Positions 1 to 6,919 of a DNA stretch of 6,946 nucleotides are shown piece after piece. The notes below the pieces were generated by a model. The model saw only the letters and a program-made list of their open reading frames with translations, made no database searches and had not been told where the DNA came from. Source of the stretch: Desulfobacterales bacterium (GTDB lineage: Bacteria; Desulfobacterota; Desulfobacteria; Desulfobacterales; JAUCGF01); assembly GCA_029940345.1 (NCBI GenBank), contig JAOZRC010000288.1, forward strand, positions 1 through 6,946, read 5' to 3'. Position 1 is the stretch's first letter; each line of letters begins with the position of its first letter. Both the position numbers and the translations under genes were made by a program.

Positions 1-30
1 CTCGCTCTCACACTTTTTCGCTTCGATCAC
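1..30 (-). CDS. Possible start of the gene downstream of fdhA (partial, weak)
   Basis: After the fdhA stop, one of the three leftward frames stays open to the window edge. A GTG at 30-28 could start it, giving M-I-E-A-K-K-C-E-S-E. A purine-rich GGAAAG lies only 2 nt upstream, which is too close for a good ribosome-binding site. Only ten codons are visible, so no family can be named. Formate dehydrogenase operons often continue with electron-transfer subunits or maturation genes, but nothing here shows which, and the open frame may be chance. Confidence 0.15.
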   Translation of the reverse strand, partial: MIEAKKCESE

Positions 31-47
31 GACTTTCCAAACAGGCT

Positions 48-2819
48 CTAAGCCGCTGCAAGAGACACTTTCACCGCACACACTTTATATTCGGGTATTT
101 TGGCCACCGGATCAAGCGCCGCATGGGTCAGTCGATTTGCTGCAGCCTGAGCATAATGGAACGGAATAAAAATGGCACCGTCAACGGCTTGATCCGAAAT
201 AGAAATGCGTGCATTGATTTCACCCCGTCGTGAAGCGATCTCTACCAACGCGCCATCCTCTAAATTATATTTGGCCGCGTCATCAGCCGATATTTCAACA
301 AAACAATCCGGCGCCCGATCATTTAATCCTTCGGTCTTCATGGTCATCGTACCCGTGTGATACTGGTATAAGACGCGTCCGGTTGTCAACAACATCGGAT
401 ACTCTTCATTGGCCACTTCGGCCGGTGGGATATAGTCAATGCTATGAAAAATACCCTTTCCCAGTGGGAATTGCTCTGTGTGCAGAATCGGCGTTCCCGG
501 ATGCTCCGGTGTAGGACAGGGCCAATGCAGGCCTTGTTCTTCAATCCGCGCATAAGTAATTCCCCCGTAAGAAGGTGTTACCTGGGAAATTTCTTCCATA
601 ATCGCCTGGCTGTTCGCATAATTCATGGAATAGCCCATCCGTTCTGATATTTTACAAATAATCTCCCAATCAGACAAGGCTTCACCGGGCGCATCCACCG
701 CTTTACGAATGCGACTCACACGTCGCTCCGTGTTGGAGAATGTGCCATCTTTTTCAGCGTAACAGGCTGAAGGAAGCACGACATCCGCTTTTTGGGCGGT
801 CTCTGTCATAAAAATATCCTGAACAACCATGAAATCAAGATTGTCAAGACATTTTTCAGCATGATTCAAATCCGGGTCGGACACCATCGGATTTTCTCCG
901 ATAATATAGAGTGCTTTAAATTCACCGTCAAGCGCTTTGGGAAGCATCTGGGTCACTTTCAACCCAATTTGATCCGGCAAATCCGAAACACCCCAGGCGG
1001 TTTCCATTTTATGGCGCGCTCCGAGATCAACCACTTTCTGATACCCTGAAAAAACATCCGGCAAACCACCCATATCACACGCGCCCTGCACATTATTCTG
1101 TCCCCGCAACGGATTCACGCCACCGCCGGGAATTCCCAGGTTTCCACAAAGCATGGCCAGATTTGCCAGCGATTTTACATTATCCGTTCCGCTGGTGTGC
1201 TGGGTGATCCCCATACAATAGAGGATACTGGCGGCTTTGGCCTTTGCATAAATACGGGCGACATCAATGATGCCTTGGGCCGGGATGCCGGTGATTTCTT
1301 CCACATATTCAGGTGTATATTTTGCCACAATTTTTTGCAGCTCATCAAATCCCTGTGTGCGGTTTTCAACAAACGTCTTGTCATGCAATTCTTCTTTAAT
1401 GATAACATGCATTAAACCGTTGATCCAGGCGACATCCGTTCCCAGATTGGGTCTGAGCCACTGATGAGCGAATCCGGCCATTTTGATACGCCTTGGATCG
1501 ACAACAATCAGGCGCGTCCCTTTAAAGGTGACAGCCCTTTTTACAAAACTGGAAAGCACCGGATGATTTTCGCTTGTGTTGGAACCGGTGATCAGAATTA
1601 CATCCGCTGTTTCTATATCCGCGATGGTGTTGGTCATTGCTCCGCTTCCGAATGCTGCGGCCAGTCCGGCCACTGTTGAGGAATGTCAGAGACGGGCGCA
1701 ATGATCAATATTGTTGGTTTTTAACACCGCACGTGTAAATTTATTGGCCACATAATTTTCTTCATTGGTAATTCTGGCTGATGTCAGTACACCGATACTA
1801 TCTGAGCCGTAAGCCGCCTTAATTTCACCCAGCTTAGAAGCGACAAGATCGGTTGCTTCCTCCCAGGAGGCTTTACGGAATTCACCGTTTTCCTTAATCA
1901 AAGGCGTTGTCAGGCGTTCAGGGCTGCTGATAAAATTAAATGCGAAGCGGCCTTTTACGCACAGACTGCCATAATTTGGAGGAGACTCTTCAGAACCGGT
2001 GATTTTAACCACTTCATTATCCCGAACATGCAAATAGAGCTGGCAACCAACACCGCAGTAAGGGCAAGTGGTCTTAACTTTCGTGGTTTCCCATTGGCGC
2101 ACTTCATAGCGGGCGTCTTTTTCCACTAACGCTCCCACAGGACACACCTGGATGCATTCACCGCAAAACACACAATCCGAATCTTTTAACGGTTTGTCCC
2201 CGGGCGTGATAATCTTAGTGGTAGATCCTTTGTATCCGAACTGGATTGCATTGTTCACCTGAACTTCGTTGCAGGCCTGAACACAACGACCGCACAAGAT
2301 ACATCGTGAAAAATCTCTCACAATAAACGGATTGACCTCTTCCATCGGATAAACGATAGCATCACTTTCAGGCAATTTGCCGGTGACCTGATAACGATAA
2401 GCCAAATCCTGAAGGCGGCAGTCTCCCCAAACGGGGCATAATTGATCACTGCCATCATCTTTTTGAACTTTTAATTGAAAAGCCGTCCAATCATCAACAA
2501 CGGAACTGCTTATGGCGCAATTATGATTTCCTGAGGAGAGCAACAGTTCAAGAATCTCACACCGTGCGTCGATGACACGCGGCGATTCGGTCTGGATCAC
2601 CATATTGTCAGACGCCGGCGTTGTGCAGGCAGCCATCAGTTTGTCGGTCCCCTCGACTTCAACGATACACATCCGGCATGCGCCTGTGGGTGTGATTGCC
2701 TTGAGATAGCAAAGCGTAGGAATATCTATATCATTTTGACGGGCAACGTCCAGAATTGTGTCACCCGGATTGAATTGAAGTGAATTGCCATTGATGCTAA
2801 TTTTGTTTTCTACGTCCAT
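48..2819 (-). CDS. fdhA: Selenocysteine-containing formate dehydrogenase, alpha (catalytic) subunit, NuoG-like N-terminus
   Basis: Catalyses reversible formate oxidation to CO2 at a Mo/W bis-pterin centre. The reading frame runs 377 codons, a TGA (1686-1688), then 545 codons to TAG, giving 923 residues with Sec378. Domains in order: [2Fe-2S] ferredoxin fold (Cys37, 48, 51, 65); His-Cys cluster region (His99, Cys101, Cys128, Cys134); two [4Fe-4S] motifs (Cys173/176/179/183 and 216/219/222/226); the molybdopterin-proximal [4Fe-4S] motif (Cys252/255/259/287, then Lys289); the molybdopterin oxidoreductase core with HCARL-Sec-HSS; and a C-terminal dinucleotide-binding domain from about residue 807. 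This is longer than the about 715-residue E. coli FdhF because of the NuoG-like iron-sulfur extension, which normally passes electrons to NuoF/NuoE-like or Hdr-type partners. There is no Tat signal, so it is probably cytoplasmic. The ATG at 2819 follows AGGAG (2832-2836) with a 12-nt gap. A GTG at 1671-1673 is an internal valine codon, not a start. Partner subunits are presumably beyond the left edge. Confidence 0.93.
1646..1688 (-). promoter_or_regulatory. UGA selenocysteine codon and bacterial SECIS-like hairpin inside fdhA
   Basis: The TGA (1688 down to 1686) is followed on the coding strand by 18 nt and then a 5-nt apical loop GGACT (1667-1663). The loop is closed by a 6-bp stem, GTGGCC (1673-1668) with GGCCGC (1662-1657), containing one G-U pair. 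A lower stem TTCC/GGAA (1683-1680 with 1649-1646) encloses an internal loop of 6 and 7 nt. A loop starting GG and an 18-nt distance from the UGA agree with what is known of bacterial SECIS elements; E. coli fdhF has the same distance. The element would recruit SelB with Sec-tRNA. Folding was done by eye. Confidence 0.82.
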
Positions 2820-2831
2820 ACCGAATGTGAT

Positions 2832-2879
2832 CTCCTGTTAGCGGTTAGCTTTTAAAAACGTTCAGGTAATCAATTTCAA
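2832..2879 (-). promoter_or_regulatory. Candidate sigma70-type promoter and ribosome-binding site of fdhA
   Basis: On the minus strand TTGAAA (2879-2874) and TTTAAA (2856-2851) are separated by exactly 17 nt, placing a start point near 2844. The AGGAG ribosome-binding site lies at 2836-2832, followed by 12 nt to the ATG. Matches to the -35 and -10 consensus are fair, but the region is AT-rich, so chance matches are likely. A separate promoter fits the 208-bp gap from vanZ. Confidence 0.35.
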
Positions 2880-2931
2880 TAGGCTATCGGTCAGAGATAT
2901 ACTTAATGGTCTATTATCTCTTAGCGTTAGC
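2838..2931. repeat. Pair of TTAGCG(G)TTAGC direct repeats upstream of fdhA
   Basis: TTAGCGGTTAGC (2838-2849) and TTAGCGTTAGC (2921-2931) lie in the same orientation, about 82 bp apart centre to centre. Each is itself a tandem of TTAGC-like units. The first sits between the proposed -10 and ribosome-binding site of fdhA; the second lies about 45 bp upstream of the proposed -35. The placement would suit a pair of regulator sites, but no known operator was recognised. Confidence 0.4.
2893..2921. repeat. 7-bp inverted repeat upstream of fdhA
   Basis: AGAGATA (2893-2899) is complementary to TATCTCT (2915-2921), with a 15-nt spacer. The half-site spacing of about two helical turns would suit a dimeric DNA-binding protein better than a terminator. 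It abuts one of the TTAGC repeats. The function is unknown and a chance occurrence in AT-rich DNA is possible. Confidence 0.3.
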
Positions 2932-2946
2932 CTTGTAAGATTGATT

Positions 2947-2972
2947 GCCTGTAAGTTTATATCTTATCAGGC
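2947..2972. repeat. Hairpin between vanZ and fdhA, possible weak terminator
   Basis: GCCTGTAAG (2947-2955) pairs with CTTATCAGGC (2963-2972) as 9 bp with one bulged T and a 7-nt loop. It lies about 55 bp past the vanZ stop, where the thrS-vanZ transcript could end. Neither side carries a T-run directly after the stem, so it is not a canonical intrinsic terminator. It may be a processing or stability hairpin instead. Confidence 0.35.
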
Positions 2973-3027
2973 TGAAAATTGCCACCGTAAAATAAAAAAG
3001 AATGCCAAAAAAAGTCGGTTTTGTCAA

Positions 3028-3444
3028 TCAGGGAATTTCAGCGTCCGAAAATTTATGCTTCAGATATAATAAGCGGTATAAATAAACCCCTCCGATGCTT
3101 CCAAAAATGTCAGCGCCAATATCTGCCAAGCTGGCCTGTCTTGAAGGAACAAAATATTGATGAATTTCATCGCTTAATCCGTAAACCGATGCGCACACGA
3201 TGCTCATAAAGACAATCTGGCGCGCCTTCTGGTTAAATGGTGTCCTCAGAAATGCGCGATAAAAAAGCGCTCCTAACACCGCATACGCACAAAAATGCCA
3301 CAATTTATCAGCGCCGTCAAATTGTGGCAATTTCCCATAAGAGGGGTATGATGATTGAACAAAAATCAAGCTGCAATAAATAACCACCGGCAGCCAATAG
3401 ACAACAAAAATATTCAAACGCGGTGTCACCACTATTCTTATCAT
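3028..3444 (-). CDS. VanZ-family small integral membrane protein
   Basis: This 138-residue protein has about four hydrophobic segments (roughly 11-30, 48-65, 76-92 and 108-127). Its conserved polar positions are those of the VanZ-like family: DK-x2-H at Asp46, Lys47 and His50, then YGLSDEIHQYFVPSR with Asp92, Glu93, Gln96, Pro100 and Arg102, then Asp108 and Asp112. The family is named after teicoplanin-resistance VanZ, but most members, especially short ones in Gram-negatives, have no established role, so resistance should not be assumed. The ATG overlaps the thrS stop as ATGA (3444-3441), which suggests translation coupled to thrS. No clear Shine-Dalgarno sequence precedes it. The ORF ends 208 bp before fdhA. 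Confidence 0.85.
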   Translation of the reverse strand: MIRIVVTPRLNIFVVYWLPVVIYCSLIFVQSSYPSYGKLPQFDGADKLWHFCAYAVLGALFYRAFLRTPFNQKARQIVFMSIVCASVYGLSDEIHQYFVPSRQASLADIGADIFGSIGGVYLYRLLYLKHKFSDAEIP

Positions 3445-5348
3445 ATTTCTACGGATAGGCGTCGCTCTTTAATGTTAGCTAAAACCTGGTCTGAAAATTC
3501 CTTTTGATTCATTCCGTAGCGGACTTTGCCATCCAGCGTTCGCACGGACAGCGTTCCGGCGTCTTTTTCTTTCGGTCCGATCGTAATGATCAGGGGGATA
3601 TACTTCAGTTGCGCGTCTCTGACCTTTTTATTCAGACTTTCGGTGCGGTCATCGACTTCCACGCGCAATCCGCAACGTTCCAGTTCGGTTTTGACGGTTG
3701 ACGCATACGCCGTCAGTTCATCGTTAATAGGCAAAAGCGCGACCTGAACCGGGGATAGCCACAACGGAAACTTGCCGGCAAAGTGTTCAATCAGGATTCC
3801 AAAAAACCGTTCAATTGAGCCGAATAAGGTTCTATGGATCATCACGACACGATGTTTTTCATTGTCACTGCCGATATAGTTCAGGTCAAATCGTTCCGGC
3901 AGGGCCATATCCAACTGGATTGTGCCGCATTGCCAGGTGCGTTCCAGCGCATCCTCAATGTGCAAGTCGATTTTAGGACCATAAAATGCACCGTCGCCTT
4001 CATTTATACGGTATTCACGTCCGTAGATTCGGAGGGCGCCGCGCAATCCCTCGGTGGCTTCTTCCCATTCCTGATCTGTGCCGATTGATTTTTCCGGCTG
4101 CGTCGATAATTCCATACGAAATCGGAGACCAAAAGCACCATACATGCGTTCGGCCAATCGGAGCACTCCGAGTATCTCATCTTCAATCTGGGCAGGCGTC
4201 ATAAAAATATGGGCATCATCTTGATGAAACGCCCTGACTCTGAAAAGACCGTTAAGTACGCCGCTCATTTCATGCCGGTGTACCAATCCGACCTCACTGG
4301 CGCGAAGTGGTAAATCTTTATATGAATGGGGCTTTATGTCATACAGCAGCATACCACCGGGACAATTCATGGGCTTAATGGCATATTCTTGTTCATCCAC
4401 AATCGTGGTGTACATGTTTTCCCGATAGTTTTCCCAGTGACCGCTTTTTTCCCATAATTTGCGGTCTAACATTATCGGCGTCTTGGTTTCAACATAACCG
4501 GCGGCGCGATGTTCGGACCGCCAGTAATCCAGAAGGGTATTCCATATATCCATGCCTTTGGCATGAAAAAAGGGCATTCCAGGCGCTTCGTCGTGAAAAC
4601 TGAACAACTCCAGGGCACGGCCGATTTTACGGTGATTTCGTTTTTGGGCTTCCACAAGAAATTTAAGGTATTTCTTCAGCTCTTTTTTATCAAAAAAAGC
4701 GGCTCCATAAATACGCTGTAACTGTGCATTTTTTTGATCAGCGCGCCAGTAAGCACCGGATACTTTAGTCAGTTTAAACGCTTTGATAAAACCAGTATGG
4801 GGGATATGCGGCCCGCGGCACAAATCGGTAAAATCACCCTGTGTATAAAATGAAATCGTCCCATCTTGCAGGTCGTTAATCATTTCGAGTTTATAGGGTT
4901 CGTCTTTATAGAAATCAAGGGCATCTGACTTGGACACCATCCGGCGGTCAAAGGGAAGTTTGGCTTTGATTATCTTTTTCATTTCCGCTTCAATACGAGG
5001 GAAATCGTCTTCGGAGACCGGTTCCATATCAATATCATAAAAGAAACCGTCTTTCACCACCGGACCAATGGTCAATTTCGCGTTTTTATAAAAACCTAAA
5101 ACAGCTTGCGCCATCACATGCGCCGCACTATGACGTAAAATTGCAAGCGCTTCCGGATCGCGCGTAGTGATTAGCTTCACCTCAGTATCTTCGGTAATTT
5201 TTGTTTTTAAATCAATCAGTTGATCGTTTATCTTCATCGCTACGCTGTTACGCGCCAAGCCCGCCGAGATGCTTTGGGCGACTTCAAACCCATCCGGGGG
5301 AGAGTCAAAACATTTTATGTCGCCATCTGGAAATGTGATATTTATCAT
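3441..5348 (-). CDS. thrS: Threonyl-tRNA synthetase
   Basis: Cytoplasmic class II aminoacyl-tRNA synthetase that charges tRNA-Thr with threonine and edits Ser-tRNA-Thr. The 635 residues match the usual bacterial length. Domains in order: TGS (about 1-61); editing domain with HSAAH (His73, His77) and Cys177/His181; class II catalytic core with zinc ligands Cys329 (MNCPGG), His380 (QDDAHIF) and His505 (MIHRTLFGS); motif 2 around RHE at Arg358; motif 3 with Arg514; and an anticodon-binding domain from about 535. All key residues are present. The ATG at 5348 is preceded by AGGT (5359-5356) at 7-nt spacing. It is followed by vanZ with a 4-bp overlap, not by the infC-rpmI-rplT genes that often follow thrS. 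Its 5' region is short and shows no obvious operator or leader structure. Confidence 0.98.
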   Translation of the reverse strand: MINITFPDGDIKCFDSPPDGFEVAQSISAGLARNSVAMKINDQLIDLKTKITEDTEVKLITTRDPEALAILRHSAAHVMAQAVLGFYKNAKLTIGPVVKDGFFYDIDMEPVSEDDFPRIEAEMKKIIKAKLPFDRRMVSKSDALDFYKDEPYKLEMINDLQDGTISFYTQGDFTDLCRGPHIPHTGFIKAFKLTKVSGAYWRADQKNAQLQRIYGAAFFDKKELKKYLKFLVEAQKRNHRKIGRALELFSFHDEAPGMPFFHAKGMDIWNTLLDYWRSEHRAAGYVETKTPIMLDRKLWEKSGHWENYRENMYTTIVDEQEYAIKPMNCPGGMLLYDIKPHSYKDLPLRASEVGLVHRHEMSGVLNGLFRVRAFHQDDAHIFMTPAQIEDEILGVLRLAERMYGAFGLRFRMELSTQPEKSIGTDQEWEEATEGLRGALRIYGREYRINEGDGAFYGPKIDLHIEDALERTWQCGTIQLDMALPERFDLNYIGSDNEKHRVVMIHRTLFGSIERFFGILIEHFAGKFPLWLSPVQVALLPINDELTAYASTVKTELERCGLRVEVDDRTESLNKKVRDAQLKYIPLIITIGPKEKDAGTLSVRTLDGKVRYGMNQKEFSDQVLANIKERRLSVEI

Positions 5349-5428
5349 CAGTTTTACCTAAAAAAATTAAAGCTATTGGAAAATTTGGAAAAAAATGCTA
5401 ATTCTGGATCATCTTGCGCTCAATTCGG

Positions 5429-5459
5429 ATTATCTATGAAAAACGGAACAAAAGGTCAA
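5429..5459 (-). promoter_or_regulatory. Candidate thrS promoter in the divergent thrS-rnd gap
   Basis: On the minus strand TTGACC (5459-5454) is a 5/6 match to the -35 consensus. It is followed by TAGATA (5436-5431) after 17 nt, or by the better GATAAT (5434-5429) after 19 nt. This would leave a leader of about 75 nt before the thrS ATG. A second, weaker pair (TTGAGC, 17 nt, TAGCAT) lies closer to thrS. No convincing plus-strand promoter for rnd was picked out in the same 136-bp gap, although TTGGAA (5376-5381) is a weak -35 candidate. Confidence 0.35.
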
Positions 5460-5484
5460 GAAAAAACTCAAAAGGCAGTAACAG

Positions 5485-6618
5485 ATGCAAATAAACTATC
5501 AAATAACAGACACGCCTGCAAAGCTCAGAGACCTATATCAACGCCTGCGGACTGAAAAAACGGTTGCCATCGATCTGGAAGCGGATTCAATGTATCATTA
5601 TAAGGAAAAAGTTTGCTTACTACAAATTTCGACAAAACGTTTTAATACGCTCATCGACCCATTAGCCGTTAAGGACCTTTCCCTGTTAGCCCCCCTATTT
5701 AAAGATAATTCTGTAAAGAAAGTTTTTCACGGTGCTGATTACGATATACGTTCTCTTCACAGAGATTTCAAGCTTGAAATTAATAATCTTTTTGACACCC
5801 AATTGGCAAGCATGTTTATGGGATACCGTCAAACCGGATTAAGCGCGGTTGTCAAAAAGCATTTTAATGTCATATTAGAGAAAAAATTTCAAAAAAAAAA
5901 CTGGTCTGAACGGCCGTTGCCAAAAGCCATGATGCATTACGCCGCCAGCGACACTGTTTACCTTATCCCTTTAGCCCAAATATTGACAGAAGAACTGCGA
6001 AAAAACGGAAGACTTCAGTGGGTGCTTGAAGAGTGTCAATATTTAAGCAAGGTGAGGCATCCCCTGGTAAATAACGACCCCCTGTTTATTAAATTTAAAG
6101 GTGCCGGTCGCCTTGACAGTCAACGCCTTAACATCCTTGAGGCCCTACTTCAATTTAGAAACCGAATTGCATCCCGTAAGGATAGACCTGTGTTTAAAGT
6201 TTTTAATAATAATTCACTAATGGAAATCGCCTATGCGCAGCCGACAAGTCTTTCGCAATTGGTAAAAATGAACGTTATCAGCTCCAAACAGATCAAAATG
6301 TATGCTGACGCTATTATAAAAAACGTAAAAATCGCAATGCAAACGCCTGCGCCCAAACGTCCCTCATTTCCTTTGAGAAAGAGGTCGCCTATATCACTGC
6401 ATGAGCATCAGCGCATCGAAGCACTGAAATTGTGGCGCAATCAAAAAGCGCAACGCCTTGATTTAGAGCCTAGCCTGATATGCAGTAAAGCACTGATGAC
6501 CGCCATTGCAAAAAATAAACCACACACGCCCCAAGATTTGCTTACAATTGATCAGATGCATAAATGGCGTGTTGAAGCTTTCGGAGATGATATTACCAGA
6601 ATTTTGAAATGTATTTAG
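5485..6618 (+). CDS. rnd: Ribonuclease D (3'-5' exoribonuclease)
   Basis: DEDDy-type 3'-5' exoribonuclease that trims 3' ends of tRNA precursors and other structured RNAs in the cytoplasm. It has 377 residues, the usual length for RNase D. The nuclease domain (about 1-175) shows ExoI IDLEAD (Asp30, Glu32), ExoII HGADYD (Asp87 as the likely metal ligand by alignment with E. coli RNase D) and ExoIII YAASD (Tyr152, Asp156), so the active site is complete. Two HRDC-like helical domains follow, at about 209-285 and 304-375, as in E. coli RNase D. They are joined by a basic, proline-rich linker. The ATG at 5485 has AAAGG (5471-5475) upstream at 9-nt spacing. The gene is divergent from thrS and nothing co-directional follows inside the window. 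No terminator was seen directly after its stop. Confidence 0.95.
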   Translation: MQINYQITDTPAKLRDLYQRLRTEKTVAIDLEADSMYHYKEKVCLLQISTKRFNTLIDPLAVKDLSLLAPLFKDNSVKKVFHGADYDIRSLHRDFKLEINNLFDTQLASMFMGYRQTGLSAVVKKHFNVILEKKFQKKNWSERPLPKAMMHYAASDTVYLIPLAQILTEELRKNGRLQWVLEECQYLSKVRHPLVNNDPLFIKFKGAGRLDSQRLNILEALLQFRNRIASRKDRPVFKVFNNNSLMEIAYAQPTSLSQLVKMNVISSKQIKMYADAIIKNVKIAMQTPAPKRPSFPLRKRSPISLHEHQRIEALKLWRNQKAQRLDLEPSLICSKALMTAIAKNKPHTPQDLLTIDQMHKWRVEAFGDDITRILKCI

Positions 6619-6761
6619 TCTCTGATGTCAGCATTTAAACTTCAAACTTTACACTGTTACTATTTGCGAAAGATAAACGCCTAAAATTTTAAATAGTCAC
6701 AAGTATCCTTAACATTTCCATAGTTCCATGAAATTCGAAAGTAAATATTCTGATTATAACG
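6619..6761. other. Gene-less AT-rich spacer after rnd
   Basis: No credible coding frame, RNA gene or intrinsic terminator was seen here. The only structure noted is a short AAAATTTT palindrome (6684-6691), which is expected by chance in such AT-rich sequence. Confidence 0.6.
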
Positions 6762-6870
6762 GATTTGGGGGGAAAGTTATGCCGCAGAGCGGCAAAGTGA
6801 TATAGCCTGGGGTTTAAACCCTAGGTTAGTGATAATATGTTTTTTTCGTCCTGAAGGGCATACGCGTCAA
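6762..6870 (+). repeat. REP-like cluster of short hairpins
   Basis: A run of six G (6767-6772) is followed by three hairpins. The first is TGCCGC-AGA-GCGGCA (6780-6794), a 6-bp stem with a triloop. The second is a near-perfect 26-nt palindrome (6803-6828) centred on GGGTTTAAACCC, with two G-T pairs. The third is GTCC-TGAA-GGGC (6848-6859). A 7-T run (6840-6846) sits between the last two. Serial GC-rich hairpins in otherwise AT-rich non-coding DNA resemble dispersed REP elements, which are often mobilised by TnpA-REP (IS200-like) transposases. No transposase is in the window, and repetition in the genome cannot be seen from here. The palindrome is too far from its T-run for a standard terminator. 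Confidence 0.5.
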
Positions 6871-6890
6871 GCTAAGGCTATCTGTTTAAA

Positions 6891-6919
6891 ATAATAAAAT
6901 AAATTAAGTCAGTTATCAA
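6891..6919 (-). promoter_or_regulatory. Leftward sigma70-like promoter match in the right-end spacer
   Basis: On the minus strand TTGATA (6919-6914) and TATTAT (6896-6891) each match the consensus 5/6 and are separated by 17 nt. Transcription would start near 6884 and run leftward through the hairpin cluster toward the 3' end of rnd. No leftward gene is present there, so this is either a chance match in AT-rich DNA or the promoter of an unannotated RNA. Confidence 0.25.

Noticed and set aside
48..1673. A separate 541-residue molybdopterin oxidoreductase starting at GTG 1673
   Set aside because: It starts in the middle of the conserved active-site segment and lacks the iron-sulfur motifs. It is the continuation of the fdhA frame after the Sec codon.
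2975..2992. Sigma54 promoter-like TGGC...GC motif upstream of fdhA (minus strand)
   Set aside because: The GG to GC spacing is 9 nt instead of the strict 10, and the -12 element is poor.
2999..3027. TTGACA at 3027-3022 (minus strand) as an fdhA promoter -35
   Set aside because: The hexamer is perfect, but the sequence 17-18 nt downstream (CATTCT/ATTCTT) is a poor -10, and it overlaps the vanZ stop region.
3028..3444. Glycopeptide-resistance function for the VanZ-family gene
   Set aside because: No van genes are nearby. Short VanZ-domain proteins are widespread in Gram-negatives with no such role, so only the family name is supported.
5376..5392. TTGGAAAA direct repeat in the thrS-rnd gap
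   Set aside because: Two short A-rich copies 9 nt apart are not distinguishable from low-complexity sequence.
6728..6805. Small 25-codon ORF beginning MKFESKYSDYNG
   Set aside because: No ribosome-binding site precedes it, its second half is the hairpin element, and it resembles no known peptide. It is best explained as chance.
6803..6846. Palindrome plus T-run as the rnd intrinsic terminator
   Set aside because: The T-run begins about 11 nt after the stem and the structure lies nearly 190 bp from the rnd stop, so it does not fit a canonical terminator.
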